Positions 24,619 to 33,100 of a stretch of DNA of 64,000 nucleotides are shown in pieces. The notes under the pieces are model-generated. The model did no database searches and had not been told where the DNA came from. It saw nothing but the letters and a program-made list of their open reading frames with translations. The position numbers were made by a program, and so were the translations under genes. Source of the DNA: Nocardioides halotolerans DSM 19273 (lineage in GTDB: Bacteria > Actinomycetota > Actinomycetes > Propionibacteriales > Nocardioidaceae); the NCBI RefSeq assembly GCF_000422805.1, contig NZ_AUGT01000025.1:23785-87784 (forward strand). Direction: 5' to 3'. Position 1 is the first letter of the stretch; every line of letters starts with the position of its first letter.

Positions 24619-25505
24619 CCCGCGCTCCTGTCGTCGTCGAGCTCGAGGGAGAACCACACGCTGGTGCCGACCGCGTCGCGCTCGGAGCCCCACCGGTCGG
24701 AGAGCGCCTCGACCAGGTGGAGGCCGCGCCCGTGCACGCGGAGCGGGTCGAGGTCGTCGATCGGCGCGGCGTCCGGCGCCTGACCGCCGTGGTCGCGCAC
24801 CGAGACCGTGAGCGCCGAGTCGAGCGTGGCGCGCAGCTCGGAGCCGCCGCCCGCGTGCACGATCGCGTTGGTCACCAGCTCGGAGAGGCAGAGCTCCGCC
24901 GTGGCGGCGAAGTCCTCGGACACGCCCGCCTCGGCGAGGAAGGCGCGCAGGAAGCGGCGGGCAGCCGACGCGGCGCGCGGGTCGTCGTCGAGCACGGTCC
25001 GGACGGTGCGTCCGCCGTCGTCGGAGGGCTCGGGGTCGTCGTCGCGCAGGTCGGTGCGGACCCGGGCCTGGCGCACGGCGTCGGCGGCGCGCCGGGCGCG
25101 CGCCTCGAGGAGACGCTGCTCGCGCTCGCCGAGGGCGCGGTCGAGGAACACCACCACGCCGCCCACCGGCGAGCCGATGCCGGGCAGCGGGACCGCCGCG
25201 AGCGCCCGGACCTCGTCGGGCTGGGCGGAGACGAAGGCGTCGAAGCGCTTGTCGAGCGAGGCGCGGCTGCCCAGCACCGGCTCGCCCGTCCGCACGACCG
25301 AGGTCAGCGGCACGTCGTCGTAGGCGTCGATGTGGCACCAGTCGACGTGCTCGCCGTCGGTCCGGTCGCTCGCCGTGAACCGCAGCCGCCGGCCGCCGCC
25401 CTCCGAGAGCGCCAGCCCCACGCGGCGTACGCCGGGCAGGGCCGCGACATCGGCGAGCAGCCCCCTGGCGATCTCGTCGATGCCGCCCGCGGATGCGTCT
25501 GGCAC
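24615..25505 (-). CDS. GAF-type sensor plus anti-sigma-like ATP-binding (HATPase) protein
   Basis: 296 aa, GTG at 25505 (GTG at 25514 is also possible). The N-terminal ~150 residues resemble a GAF sensor (VRRVGLALSEGGG; VRALAAVPLPGIGSPVGGVV; EREQRLLEARARRAADAVRQ). The C-terminal ~120 residues are an RsbW-type HATPase_c: ATAELCLSELVTNAIVHAGG (N-box), DHGGQAPD, and HGRGLHLVEALSDRWG. Such proteins bind ATP and often act as Ser kinases on anti-anti-sigma factors. No partner anti-anti-sigma gene is visible nearby. A 35-amino-acid-scale in-frame extension upstream is not supported. Confidence 0.82.
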   Translation of the reverse strand: MPDASAGGIDEIARGLLADVAALPGVRRVGLALSEGGGRRLRFTASDRTDGEHVDWCHIDAYDDVPLTSVVRTGEPVLGSRASLDKRFDAFVSAQPDEVRALAAVPLPGIGSPVGGVVVFLDRALGEREQRLLEARARRAADAVRQARVRTDLRDDDPEPSDDGGRTVRTVLDDDPRAASAARRFLRAFLAEAGVSEDFAATAELCLSELVTNAIVHAGGGSELRATLDSALTVSVRDHGGQAPDAAPIDDLDPLRVHGRGLHLVEALSDRWGSERDAVGTSVWFSLELDDDRSAG

Positions 25506-25571
25506 GTCTCTCACGATAGGGCGCGCGCGTCCCTCCCGGATCGATTCGGGTCGGGAAGCCACAATGGCGCC

Positions 25572-25925
25572 GTGGCAGGGAGCGACCCCGAGGCCGGCCG
25601 ACCCGGTCCGGTGCCGACGCCGCGCGGTGGCGCGCGGCGCGCGGCCAAGCCCAAGCGCAGCCTCCAGCCCGCGCTCCTGGGGCTGGCTCTCGGTGCGTTG
25701 GCCGCGCTGGGCGCGTGGGCGCTCCTGGTGTGGCTCGCCATCGACTCCGGGCGCGCGGCGCGCGGCGGCGAGGCGGGCAAGTGGGTGCAGCTCGGCGGCG
25801 CCTCGGTCGGCGCGGTGGCCTGCCTGTTCCTCTGCCTGTGGCTGTGCACGCTCGCCCTGCGGCGCGTGGGCATCCTCGAGGACCACCGCCGGAGCAGGCC
25901 CGTCTCCGCGCCGCACCGGCACTAG
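25572..25925 (+). CDS. Small two-pass membrane protein, unknown function
   Basis: 117 aa from the GTG at 25572. A basic, Pro/Arg-rich N-terminus (PRGGARRAAKPKRSLQ) precedes two membrane helices (LGLALGALAALGAWALLVWL and VGAVACLFLCLWLCTLAL) joined by a short polar loop, then a charged tail. No family is recognised. It is divergent from the GAF/HATPase gene, with a 66 bp gap that can hold both promoters. Confidence 0.6.
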   Translation: MAGSDPEAGRPGPVPTPRGGARRAAKPKRSLQPALLGLALGALAALGAWALLVWLAIDSGRAARGGEAGKWVQLGGASVGAVACLFLCLWLCTLALRRVGILEDHRRSRPVSAPHRH

Positions 25926-25949
25926 GCAGGCAGACAGGCCCGCGGTCGG

Positions 25950-26369
25950 TCAGCGGTCGGCCAGCCTGCGCACGAACTTCAGGCCCGACCATGTCTCGTC
26001 GATCGCGGCGACCTTGACGTCGACGAACCCGAGCTCGAGTCCGAGGGCGCGCACGGCGTCCTCGTCGAGGTCGCTGACGAGGCCGTCGGGGTTGCGGGTG
26101 GACCGCTGGGCCGCCTTCTTGGGCCAGCAGACCCAGACCATCCCGGCGGTGGCGGTGTGCTCGAAGAGCGTCGGCAGCCGCTTCGCCAGGTCGGCGTACG
26201 TCGTGCGGAAGGTCAGCGTGACGTCGGCGGTGCGCGGCAGCCGGCGCACGACGTGCGCGCCACCCAGGTCGCCCAGCCCGACCTCGGCGGGCAGCGCGTC
26301 GAGGAGCACGACGTGGTCGTCCTTGATGCCGAGCTTGCGCACCAGCGGGGTGCCTGAGTAGCCGGCCAC
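25950..26369 (-). CDS. DUF3052 family protein
   Basis: 139 aa from GTG at 26369. The text MAGYSGTPLVRKLGIKDDHV, DVTLTFRTTYADLAKRLPTL, GMVWVCWPKKAAQRSTRNPD is the typical DUF3052 pattern of conserved actinobacterial proteins of unknown function, with the GYSGTPL start, a WPKK centre and an IDETWSGLKFVRR end. The family is cytoplasmic and has no known activity. The ORF extension to 26912 reads in a shadow frame of the LysM gene and is rejected. Confidence 0.88.
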   Translation of the reverse strand: MAGYSGTPLVRKLGIKDDHVVLLDALPAEVGLGDLGGAHVVRRLPRTADVTLTFRTTYADLAKRLPTLFEHTATAGMVWVCWPKKAAQRSTRNPDGLVSDLDEDAVRALGLELGFVDVKVAAIDETWSGLKFVRRLADR

Positions 26370-26459
26370 GGACGCATTGTGGCGTCCCGGATCCCGCCGG
26401 CGCAGAAATGACCGCAGGGGCGAGGCACGGTCTCGATGGACCCGCCCCGCCCCTGTCTT

Positions 26460-26493
26460 CCCCGGCCCGTCAGCCGGGGTCGAGTCGGCTGAC
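26460..26493 (-). terminator. Candidate hairpins at the 3' end of the LysM gene
   Basis: CCCCGGC and GCCGGGG (26460-26479) and, competing with it, GTCAGCC and GGCTGAC (26469-26493) form two alternative 7-bp stems in the 140 bp between the LysM stop and DUF3052. No T-run follows, so termination strength is doubtful. Confidence 0.4.
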
Positions 26494-26509
26494 GAAGTCT
26501 GTGTGCCGC

Positions 26510-26863
26510 CTAGCCGGCGGGGACCACCAGGCGCTGCCCGGCCTGGAGGTCGGCGGAGTCGAGCGCGTTGAGCTGCTTGATCTCCTCCATCACCGCACGC
26601 ACGTCGCCGTCGGCGGCGAGGCCGGAGGCGATGTCCCACAGCGTGTCGCCGCTGCCGACCTGGACGATCCGCGTCGGCTCGGGCGTGCCGGGCTGCTGGG
26701 TGGCGACGGAGCCGGCCGCGGTGACGAAGACCCCGATCGCGAAGGCCACGAGGAGCGCGGCGATCACGACGACCACCCGGCCGCGGCGGGTGAGCCGCAC
26801 CGAGGACCGGACGCGCGGGAGGCGCGGGCTGTCGAAGAGGGTGTCGAGGGTCATCGTGGTCAT
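26510..26863 (-). CDS. LysM domain membrane protein, SOS-induced cell-division suppressor type
   Basis: 117 aa. A basic cytoplasmic N-terminus (SVRLTRRGR) is followed by one membrane segment (VVVVIAALLVAFAIGVFVTA) and an extracytoplasmic LysM domain (VQVGSGDTLWDIASGLAADG then IKQLNALDSADLQAGQRLVV). This architecture divergent from lexA matches Rv2719c/ChiZ of Mycobacterium tuberculosis and DivS of Corynebacterium, which delay division after DNA damage. Two overlapping-turn SOS boxes lie in its promoter region (26978-27009). It is the functional counterpart of SulA/YneA, by analogy; direct function is not tested here. The ATG at 26854 is an alternative start. Confidence 0.9.
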   Translation of the reverse strand: MTTMTLDTLFDSPRLPRVRSSVRLTRRGRVVVVIAALLVAFAIGVFVTAAGSVATQQPGTPEPTRIVQVGSGDTLWDIASGLAADGDVRAVMEEIKQLNALDSADLQAGQRLVVPAG

Positions 26864-26977
26864 CGGGATCTCCTGGGGAAGTGGAGTGCTGCTCTGGTCT
26901 TGGCTGGATCAAGTTGTAGAGGCCGCCGCCGACAGTGGCTCTGGGCGCTGCGTCGACGACTGCTTTGTCAGCGGGGT

Positions 26978-27009
26978 TCGATCAGACGTTCGATCGAACA
27001 TGTGTACGA
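26978..27009. promoter_or_regulatory. Two adjacent SOS boxes in the LysM/lexA intergenic region
   Basis: TCGATCAGACGTTCGA (26978-26993) and TCGAACATGTGTACGA (26994-27009) lie directly side by side, each with one mismatch to TCGAAC-N4-GTTCGA. They are closer to the LysM gene and most likely its operators. A third, weaker site (TAGAGCACGTGTTCGA, 27013-27028, two mismatches) follows. The arrangement allows cooperative LexA binding. Confidence 0.85.
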
Positions 27010-27124
27010 GGTTAGAGCACGTGTTCGAATGATTTCAAACACGTTCGAACGGCGTGTCGCGACGGCCGCCGCACCTCCGACGCGATCGCGCCACGCCTCG
27101 ACGACGGGTCGGCGACACGCCCGT

Positions 27125-27140
27125 TCGAACAGATGTTTGA
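27125..27140. promoter_or_regulatory. lexA: SOS box upstream of lexA
   Basis: TCGAACAGATGTTTGA has a single mismatch to the actinobacterial SOS consensus and ends 33 bp before the lexA start, placing it where it can block the lexA promoter. This is the expected autoregulation of LexA. Confidence 0.85.
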
Positions 27141-27173
27141 ATTCGGGGCCGGGTCGCCGATAGCGTGCGCGGC

Positions 27174-27920
27174 ATGGCGAGCGACTCGAACGACGGCGGC
27201 ACCGTTTCCGAGCTTCCCGACGGACCCGCTGACGCGACCGGGCTGACGGCCCGGCAGCAGCGGATCCTCGAGCATCTCCGCGACTTCATGGAGCAGCGCG
27301 GCTACCCACCGAGCATGCGCGAGATCGGCGAGGCCGTGGGCCTGACGAGCTCCTCGAGCGTCGCCCACCAGCTCAAGGTCCTCGAGGAGAAGGGGTTCGT
27401 GCGCCGCGACCCCAACCGCCCGCGGGCGCTCGAGGTGTTCCTGCCCGAGGTGATGGCCGCCCGGCGTGCCGTCGGCTCGGCCGACAGGCTTCTCACGGAC
27501 GGCTCAGCGTCCTACGACGAGACCGGCGTCGGCGACGCGATGCCGCCGGCGACCTACGTCCCGATGCTGGGCCGGATCGCGGCCGGCGGCCCGATCCTGG
27601 CCGAGCAGAACCTCGAGACCGTGTTCCCGCTCCCCCAGGAGCTCGTCGGCGACGGCGAGCTGTTCATGCTCGAGGTCTCCGGTGAGTCGATGATCGACGC
27701 CGCCATCTGCGACGGCGACTTCGTCGTGGTGCGCCGCGAGCAGACCGCCGAGAACGGCGACATCGTGGCAGCGATGATCGACGGCGAGGCCACGGTCAAG
27801 ACGTTCCAGCGCAAGGACGGCCAGGTCTGGCTGCTCCCCCACAACCCGGCCTACGAGCGCATCGACGGCACCCACGCCTCGATCCTGGGCAAGGTCACGG
27901 CGGTCCTGCGGCGCCTCTGA
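27174..27920 (+). CDS. lexA: LexA repressor, SOS regulator
   Basis: 248 aa from the ATG at 27174 (a GTG at 27165 is possible). The winged-helix domain is [20 protein letters not shown] and then [20 protein letters not shown], with recognition helix [13 protein letters not shown]. The self-cleavage region has the Ala-Gly bond in [13 protein letters not shown], catalytic Ser in [10 protein letters not shown], and catalytic Lys in GEATVKTFQ. LexA represses damage-response genes until RecA-ssDNA stimulates its cleavage. Its SOS boxes here and at the DUF222-HNH gene define a local regulon. The N-terminal ~30 residues are longer than in E. coli, as usual in actinobacteria. Confidence 0.98.
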   Translation: MASDSNDGGTVSELPDGPADATGLTARQQRILEHLRDFMEQRGYPPSMREIGEAVGLTSSSSVAHQLKVLEEKGFVRRDPNRPRALEVFLPEVMAARRAVGSADRLLTDGSASYDETGVGDAMPPATYVPMLGRIAAGGPILAEQNLETVFPLPQELVGDGELFMLEVSGESMIDAAICDGDFVVVRREQTAENGDIVAAMIDGEATVKTFQRKDGQVWLLPHNPAYERIDGTHASILGKVTAVLRRL

Positions 27921-27925
27921 GCGAA

Positions 27926-27953
27926 AGCCCGGAGGCGCACAACCGACCGGGCT
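27926..27953 (+). terminator. Candidate terminator hairpin after lexA
   Basis: AGCCCGG and CCGGGCT form a perfect 7-bp stem six bases after the lexA stop. The loop is 14 bases and no U-run follows. The following 67 bp hold the promoter and a ribosome binding site (acggag) for the next gene. Confidence 0.4.
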
Positions 27954-28020
27954 GCGTGTCCGTCTCTCACGGTAGGGTCAGACGACCTCGTCGAATCCCC
28001 GAAAGAGACACGGAGATCTC

Positions 28021-29595
28021 ATGCCCAACCCACCTCGGGCGCGCGCCTCGGCGCTGCTGCTCGCCGTCGTCGCCACCAGCGTCATCGCGCTGGTCGCCCC
28101 GACGCTCAGCACGCCGGCCGTGGCCGCACCGTCCCCCTCTCGGGTGGGCACGACCCACGCCAAGAAGCAGGCCCCCGCTGCCCACTGGACCCGCGCCACC
28201 CGCGCGAAGCACGCGCTCGCCCGCGCCAAGAAGGCGTTCGCGGCCGAGACCCCCGCCGGCGAGCGCCCCGACGCCACGCTGGCCCTGCGCAACCTGTGGC
28301 TGCTGAAGGACTCGCTCCCCGCGGCCGACCGCCGCGCCGCCAACAAGCTCTACCAGCGTCCCAAGCTCTCGGGTGACTGCCCGCCCAAGCGCTGCAGCGG
28401 CGTCCCCGCGCTGCTCGGTGACGAGAACGTGCTGATGCACTACGACCCGACCGAGCTCGCCTACGACCCCAACGTCGCGTTCGCCAACGTCAAGTACGTC
28501 GCCGACACCTACGCCAACTCCGGCTACCGCCGTCCCAAGAGCGACGGCACCAGGGGTGGCGACGGCCGCGTCGACATCTACGTCGCCCAGCTCGAGCCGG
28601 GTCTCTACGGCTACTGCACGACCGACCAGAAGAAGCTCGTCAAGCCGGGCCACTTCGACGTGTGGGCCTACTGCGTGCTCGACGCCGACTACGTCGGCTT
28701 CCCGCGCACGCCGCTGGAGAACTTCCAGGTGACGATCGCGCACGAGTACTACCACGCGACCCAGTTCGCCTACGACATCGCGGACGACCCGTGGTTCCAG
28801 GAGGCGACCGCGGCATGGGTCGAGGACGAGATGTACCCGACCATCAACGACAACTACCAGTACCTCAAGGACAGCCCGATCACCCACCCGGGCAAGCCGA
28901 TGGACACCTTCAAGAACGGCGCGGTGTTCCACTACGGCGTCTGGAGCTTCTTCCGCTACCTCACCGAGCACTACCCCGCGAAGACCGGATCGCTGCCGAC
29001 GCTGCTGCTCGACATGTGGAAGAACGCCGACAGCTCCAAGGGCCCGCGCAAGGACAGGTACTCCACGCAGGCCATCAACAAGGCGCTGAAGAAGGACGCC
29101 CACACGAGCCTGACCAAGCAGTTCGCGAACTTCTCGGCCGCCACCCGGGCGCCGGCGTTTACCTTCCTCGAGGGCGCGACGCTGGGCTACCCGGGCAAGC
29201 CGCTCGCCGGCTCGGCCTCGCTGCCCGCAGGCAAGCGCAAGTCCTTCAAGAGCAAGCTCGACCACCTCACCAGCTCCACCTTCCAGGTGACGCCCGGTGG
29301 CGGTACGTCGAAGCTGAAGGTCACGGTCAAGATGGCGAGGAAGCAGACCTCGCCGAGCGCGGTCGTGGCGATCTACTCCACGTCCGGCCTGAGCTTCGTG
29401 ACGCTCAAGCTGAACAAGAAGGGCGTCGGCAAGAAGACCGTCGTCTTCGACGGCACGGTCGGCGCGGTCGAGGTGACGCTGGTCAACGCCAGCACCCGCT
29501 ACCGCGACTGCTACCGCCGCAGCACGCCGTACAGCTGCTCGGGGCGCCCGGTCGACAACAACCTCAAGGCCCGCGTCCAGGTGAAGGCATCCTGA
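28021..29595 (+). CDS. Secreted HExxH metallopeptidase-like protein
   Basis: 524 aa. A Sec signal peptide (basic MPNPPRARAS, hydrophobic core ALLLAVVATSVIALVAPTL, cleavage near AVA-AP) directs it outside. The catalytic centre is HEYYHATQFAYD followed by EATAAWVEDE about 20 residues later, giving HExxH plus a distal Glu as in gluzincin-type zinc peptidases. A C-terminal beta-rich domain (SKLKVTVKMARK; VFDGTVGAVEVTLVNA) follows. It resembles the MXAN_6640-type putative metalloproteases. The substrate is unknown. A strong terminator lies just downstream. Confidence 0.82.
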   Translation: MPNPPRARASALLLAVVATSVIALVAPTLSTPAVAAPSPSRVGTTHAKKQAPAAHWTRATRAKHALARAKKAFAAETPAGERPDATLALRNLWLLKDSLPAADRRAANKLYQRPKLSGDCPPKRCSGVPALLGDENVLMHYDPTELAYDPNVAFANVKYVADTYANSGYRRPKSDGTRGGDGRVDIYVAQLEPGLYGYCTTDQKKLVKPGHFDVWAYCVLDADYVGFPRTPLENFQVTIAHEYYHATQFAYDIADDPWFQEATAAWVEDEMYPTINDNYQYLKDSPITHPGKPMDTFKNGAVFHYGVWSFFRYLTEHYPAKTGSLPTLLLDMWKNADSSKGPRKDRYSTQAINKALKKDAHTSLTKQFANFSAATRAPAFTFLEGATLGYPGKPLAGSASLPAGKRKSFKSKLDHLTSSTFQVTPGGGTSKLKVTVKMARKQTSPSAVVAIYSTSGLSFVTLKLNKKGVGKKTVVFDGTVGAVEVTLVNASTRYRDCYRRSTPYSCSGRPVDNNLKARVQVKAS

Positions 29596-29608
29596 GCTGA
29601 GGTCCCGT

Positions 29609-29645
29609 CAACATCCCCGGCCGACGTCGTCGGCCGGGGATGTTG
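29609..29645 (+). terminator. Very strong transcription terminator (17-bp stem)
   Basis: CAACATCCCCGGCCGAC and GTCGGCCGGGGATGTTG are perfectly complementary over 17 bp, with a 3-base loop. It is bidirectional, between the plus-strand peptidase gene and the minus-strand PLD-like gene. No T-run is present, typical of high-GC genomes. Confidence 0.8.
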
Positions 29646-29692
29646 CACGTCCGGGGTCAACATCCGGGGCCACATGCCCGGTCCGCGGCAGG

Positions 29693-31027
29693 TCAGCGGC
29701 AGCGCGCCTGCCTCGGCACCGCCGACACGCGGCTCTGGTGGGCGTGCTTGAAGGCGTCGTTGACGTGGGCCGAGTAGGTCTTGAACAGCCACTTGCCGTC
29801 GAGGCGCAGCATCATCTCGTCGTTGTAGCGCAGGCCGCCACACGTGGTGTTGCTGGTGCCGGTCACCACGACGTAGCGTTCCTTGCCGTGGATCTTCGCG
29901 TGGATCGCGTAGACCTTGTCGTGGGTGATGATCGTGCGGACCCGGTTGTTGTCGATGTCGACCGTGCGGCCGTCGGGCAGCTTGAACGGCGACTGCAGCC
30001 AGTTCTCGATGAGGTCGCGGGTGGTGACGATCCGCAGCTTGCAGCCCTCCTTGGCGAGCCGCCCGATCTGGGTGCGGACGTCGTAGCGCTGGACCACCGC
30101 GATCATGATGTTGACGGTGTTCATGCCCTTGGCGCAGTGCACCGAGCGGAGGGTGTCGACCACCAGGTCGCCGCGCTTGCGCGGGTAGACCATCGCGTTG
30201 GGCGGCCCGCCGAAGGACTTCTGCTTGTCCGACCACGAGACGCCGCCGGCCGTCCAGCTCTGGGCGCGCAGGCGCTGGAAGTACTGCAGCCCGAAGGCGT
30301 AGAAGGAGTCGTCGAAGACCCGGGTGAGGCTGTTGACCTGGGAGTACTGGCGACCCTCGAAGTTGCTCGAGGACGTGATCACCGACTTCTTGCCACCGAT
30401 GTCGGCGAGGAGGTACTTCAGGTGGTTGACGTCCTGCGAGGGCGGGGCCGGCGGCTTGCCGGTCCACGGCAGGCAGGCGCCCTTGCAGACGACGACGTTG
30501 CCCGGCATCGGGTCGCCGCCCTCGATCTGGGCGATCACCTTCTTGCCTGCCGGCTTGGTGGTCATGTCGGCGTCGGCCACGATCTCGACGTGGGCCCCGC
30601 GCTGCTGGGCTGCCACGATCGCCTTGGTCGTCGCCGGGATGTCCCAGCGGAACATCGCGATCCGCAGCGAGTCGCCCGCGCCCGCCGACTTGAAGATGTC
30701 GATGAAGTGGCGCACGACGGCAGGGTCCTTGCCGCCGTGGGTCGCCGGCGAGGAGAAGCAGACCTCGTAGGCGCCCGCGGCGTTGCAGCCGCTGAGGGCG
30801 GTGCGGGCGGCCGTGTCGTCCGGCACGGTCAGGTCTGTCGCCGGGGTGCTCTCGACCGTGCCGTCGGCGGCGTCGTCACCAGTCTCGTCAGCGGTGTCGG
30901 CAGCGGTGACCGCCGAGCTCACCCCGCGCGGTGGTCCGGAGGCTGCTGGCTCCCCTGCTCCGGCACAGGCGGCGGAGACCACCAGCACGAGGGCGACGAG
31001 TCCGGACGGTCCGAGGCGCGTGCGCAT
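29693..31027 (-). CDS. Phospholipase D-like domain lipoprotein
   Basis: 444 aa. The N-terminus is a lipoprotein signal (VALVLVVSAAC, lipobox Cys ~residue 21), so the protein is anchored outside the membrane. Two HKD motifs are expected in the PLD superfamily: the first, NHLKYLLADIGGKK, is intact (HxKx4D); the second, HAKIHGKERYVVV, has Glu in place of the Asp, so catalysis may be altered. Each is followed by the SSSN/GTSN segment typical of PLDs. Possible substrates are phospholipids or nucleic acids; not decided by sequence. It is a monocistronic unit between a terminator and dinG. Confidence 0.78.
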   Translation of the reverse strand: MRTRLGPSGLVALVLVVSAACAGAGEPAASGPPRGVSSAVTAADTADETGDDAADGTVESTPATDLTVPDDTAARTALSGCNAAGAYEVCFSSPATHGGKDPAVVRHFIDIFKSAGAGDSLRIAMFRWDIPATTKAIVAAQQRGAHVEIVADADMTTKPAGKKVIAQIEGGDPMPGNVVVCKGACLPWTGKPPAPPSQDVNHLKYLLADIGGKKSVITSSSNFEGRQYSQVNSLTRVFDDSFYAFGLQYFQRLRAQSWTAGGVSWSDKQKSFGGPPNAMVYPRKRGDLVVDTLRSVHCAKGMNTVNIMIAVVQRYDVRTQIGRLAKEGCKLRIVTTRDLIENWLQSPFKLPDGRTVDIDNNRVRTIITHDKVYAIHAKIHGKERYVVVTGTSNTTCGGLRYNDEMMLRLDGKWLFKTYSAHVNDAFKHAHQSRVSAVPRQARCR

Positions 31028-31054
31028 GCCGTCCAGCGTCTCATCCGGTCGTGA

Positions 31055-33091
31055 CTAGCGTGCGTCGGACTGCTTGATCGGCGAGGGCGCAGCGGCCGCC
31101 AGCCGGGCCAGCGCCTTGCGGACGACGGCCGGGTCGGAGGTCGCCCACATGGGCGCCAGGCTGGCCTTGAGGAAGGCGCCGTAGCGGGCGGTGGCCAGGC
31201 GCGGGTCGAGGACGGCGACCACGCCGCGGTCGGTGGTGGTGCGGATCAGCCGGCCGGTGCCCTGGGCGAGGAGCAGCGCGGCGTGGGTGGCGGCGACCTG
31301 CATGAAGCCGTTGCCGCCGGCCTTGTCGGCGGCGCGCTGACGGGCGCTCATCAGCGGGTCGTCGGGGCGGGGGAAGGGGATCCGGTCGATGAGCACGAGC
31401 TGGCAGGTGTCACCTGGGACGTCGAGGCCCTGCCAGAGCGAGAGCGTGCCGAACAGCGCGGTGTGCGGGTCGTCGACGAACTGCCGGGCCAGCTCGGGCA
31501 GCTGCGCGTCGCCCTGGGCGAGGGTGGTGAGGTGGGGCAGCCGCTCCCGGACGGCCTCCGCCGCGGTCTCGGCGGCCCGCCGGCTGGAGAACAGCCCGAG
31601 CGCGCGGCCCTCGCACGCGTCGACCAGCTCGACGATCTCGTCGAGCTGGGCCTGCCCCAGCCCGTCGCGACCCGGCGGCGGCAGGTGACGGGCGACGTAG
31701 AGGATCGCCTGCTGGGCGTAGTCGAACGGGCTGCCGACGTCGAGGCCGCGCCACGGGAGCACGTCGTCGCCCCGCTCGACGGGGCCGCTGTCGACGTTCT
31801 CGGCCGCCTTGAGCCCGAAGCTGGACGCCACGGCGTTGAAGTCGCCGCCGAGCTTGAGCGTCGCGCTGGTGAAGACGGCGAGCTTGTCGGTCAGCAGCTT
31901 GTCGCGCATCGGGCCCCACACCTGGAGCGGCGCGACGCACAGGTGGGGCGGCCGGTTGTCGCCCCCCTCGGTCACCCAGAGCACGTCGCCCTCGGAGTGG
32001 GCCGTCATGCGCTCGGCGGTGGCGAAGACCTCCTGGACCGCGCCCTTGGCCTGGTTGAGCCCGGCATCGCCGTCGCCCTGCGCCGCGCCGCCCGAGTCGC
32101 CCTTGGGGTACGCCGACAAGCAGGCGCGCGCACTGGCGCGCACGGCCACCAGCGCCTCGGAGAGCGCGTCGGGCACGACGTCGATGCGGCCGGGGTGGAG
32201 GTCGTTGATCGCGGCGCGCAGCGCGTCGCCGGCGTCGGCGAGGTCGTCGGCCTCGTGGCCCTCGACGTGGCGCTGCGACCGCTTGGCCGCCCGGTCGACG
32301 TCGGCCGCGAACAGCTCGTCGGTCGCGGCCTGGGTGATGCGGCTGACCAGCTCGTGGGCCTCGTCGACGACCACGACGTCGTAGTCGGGGATCATCGGCA
32401 CGCCCTCGATCGCGTCGATCGCGAGCAGCGAGTGGTTGGTGACGACCAGGTGTGAGCGCTGGGCCTTCTCGCGCGCGAGCTCGGCGAAGCACTCCTGGCC
32501 GAACGGGCACTTCGCGGCGCCGAGGCACTCGCGGTGGTTGACCGAGACCTGGCGCCACTCGCGGTCGGTGTGGCGCGGCGCGTTGTCGCGCTCGCCGCTG
32601 CCGCCGGCCTCGGACTCCTCCTCGGCCCACGCCCGCAGCTCGATCACCTTGCTCGCCATCGGGCCGACGGGGACGTCGACCAGCGTGCCCTGGTCGTCGG
32701 GGACGCCGGCCCGGATGCGGTGCAGGCAGGCGTAGTTGGACCGCCCCTTGAGCACGGCGTACGACGCGTCGACGCCGGGCAGGTCGCCGACCGCGTCGAC
32801 CAGGCGCGGGAGGTCGCGCTCGACGAGCTGGTGCTGCAGCGCCAGGGTCGCGGTGGCGACGACCACCCGGCGGTCGTGCAGGAGGGAGGGCACGAGGTAG
32901 GCCAGTGACTTGCCGGTGCCGGTGCCGGCCTGGACGAGCAGGTGGGTGCCGTCGACCATCGCGGCGGCCACCGCCTCGGCCATCTCGATCTGCCCGGGCC
33001 GCTCCTGGCCACCCAGCGCCTCGACGGCGGCCGCGAGCACTCCGGCGACCGCGGTCTCCGCGTCGACGTCGGAGGCGGTCGGGGCGGGCAC
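31055..33091 (-). CDS. dinG: DinG/XPD-like ATP-dependent DNA helicase
   Basis: 678 aa, GTG start at 33091. It has Walker A VQAGTGTGKSLAYLVPS, the Q-motif-like ERPGQIEMAEAV, four Fe-S cluster Cys (CLHRI; CLGAAKCPFGQEC), DEAH box VVVVDEAHELV, and C-terminal motifs FGTLSLWQGLDVPGD and GTGRLIRTTTDRG. These proteins unwind DNA with 5'-3' polarity in repair and resolve R-loops. Its location near lexA is conserved in other actinobacteria. I find no SOS box in front of it. It overlaps nothing; the histidine-kinase gene is 9 bp upstream. Confidence 0.93.
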   Translation of the reverse strand: MPAPTASDVDAETAVAGVLAAAVEALGGQERPGQIEMAEAVAAAMVDGTHLLVQAGTGTGKSLAYLVPSLLHDRRVVVATATLALQHQLVERDLPRLVDAVGDLPGVDASYAVLKGRSNYACLHRIRAGVPDDQGTLVDVPVGPMASKVIELRAWAEEESEAGGSGERDNAPRHTDREWRQVSVNHRECLGAAKCPFGQECFAELAREKAQRSHLVVTNHSLLAIDAIEGVPMIPDYDVVVVDEAHELVSRITQAATDELFAADVDRAAKRSQRHVEGHEADDLADAGDALRAAINDLHPGRIDVVPDALSEALVAVRASARACLSAYPKGDSGGAAQGDGDAGLNQAKGAVQEVFATAERMTAHSEGDVLWVTEGGDNRPPHLCVAPLQVWGPMRDKLLTDKLAVFTSATLKLGGDFNAVASSFGLKAAENVDSGPVERGDDVLPWRGLDVGSPFDYAQQAILYVARHLPPPGRDGLGQAQLDEIVELVDACEGRALGLFSSRRAAETAAEAVRERLPHLTTLAQGDAQLPELARQFVDDPHTALFGTLSLWQGLDVPGDTCQLVLIDRIPFPRPDDPLMSARQRAADKAGGNGFMQVAATHAALLLAQGTGRLIRTTTDRGVVAVLDPRLATARYGAFLKASLAPMWATSDPAVVRKALARLAAAAPSPIKQSDAR

Positions 33092-33100
33092 CCCAGAACC

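Noticed and set aside
22479..25925. Plus-strand open frame of over 1100 codons
   Set aside because: It runs antisense or out of frame through mug, nupC and the GAF/HATPase gene; only its last part from 25572 has the composition of a real protein.
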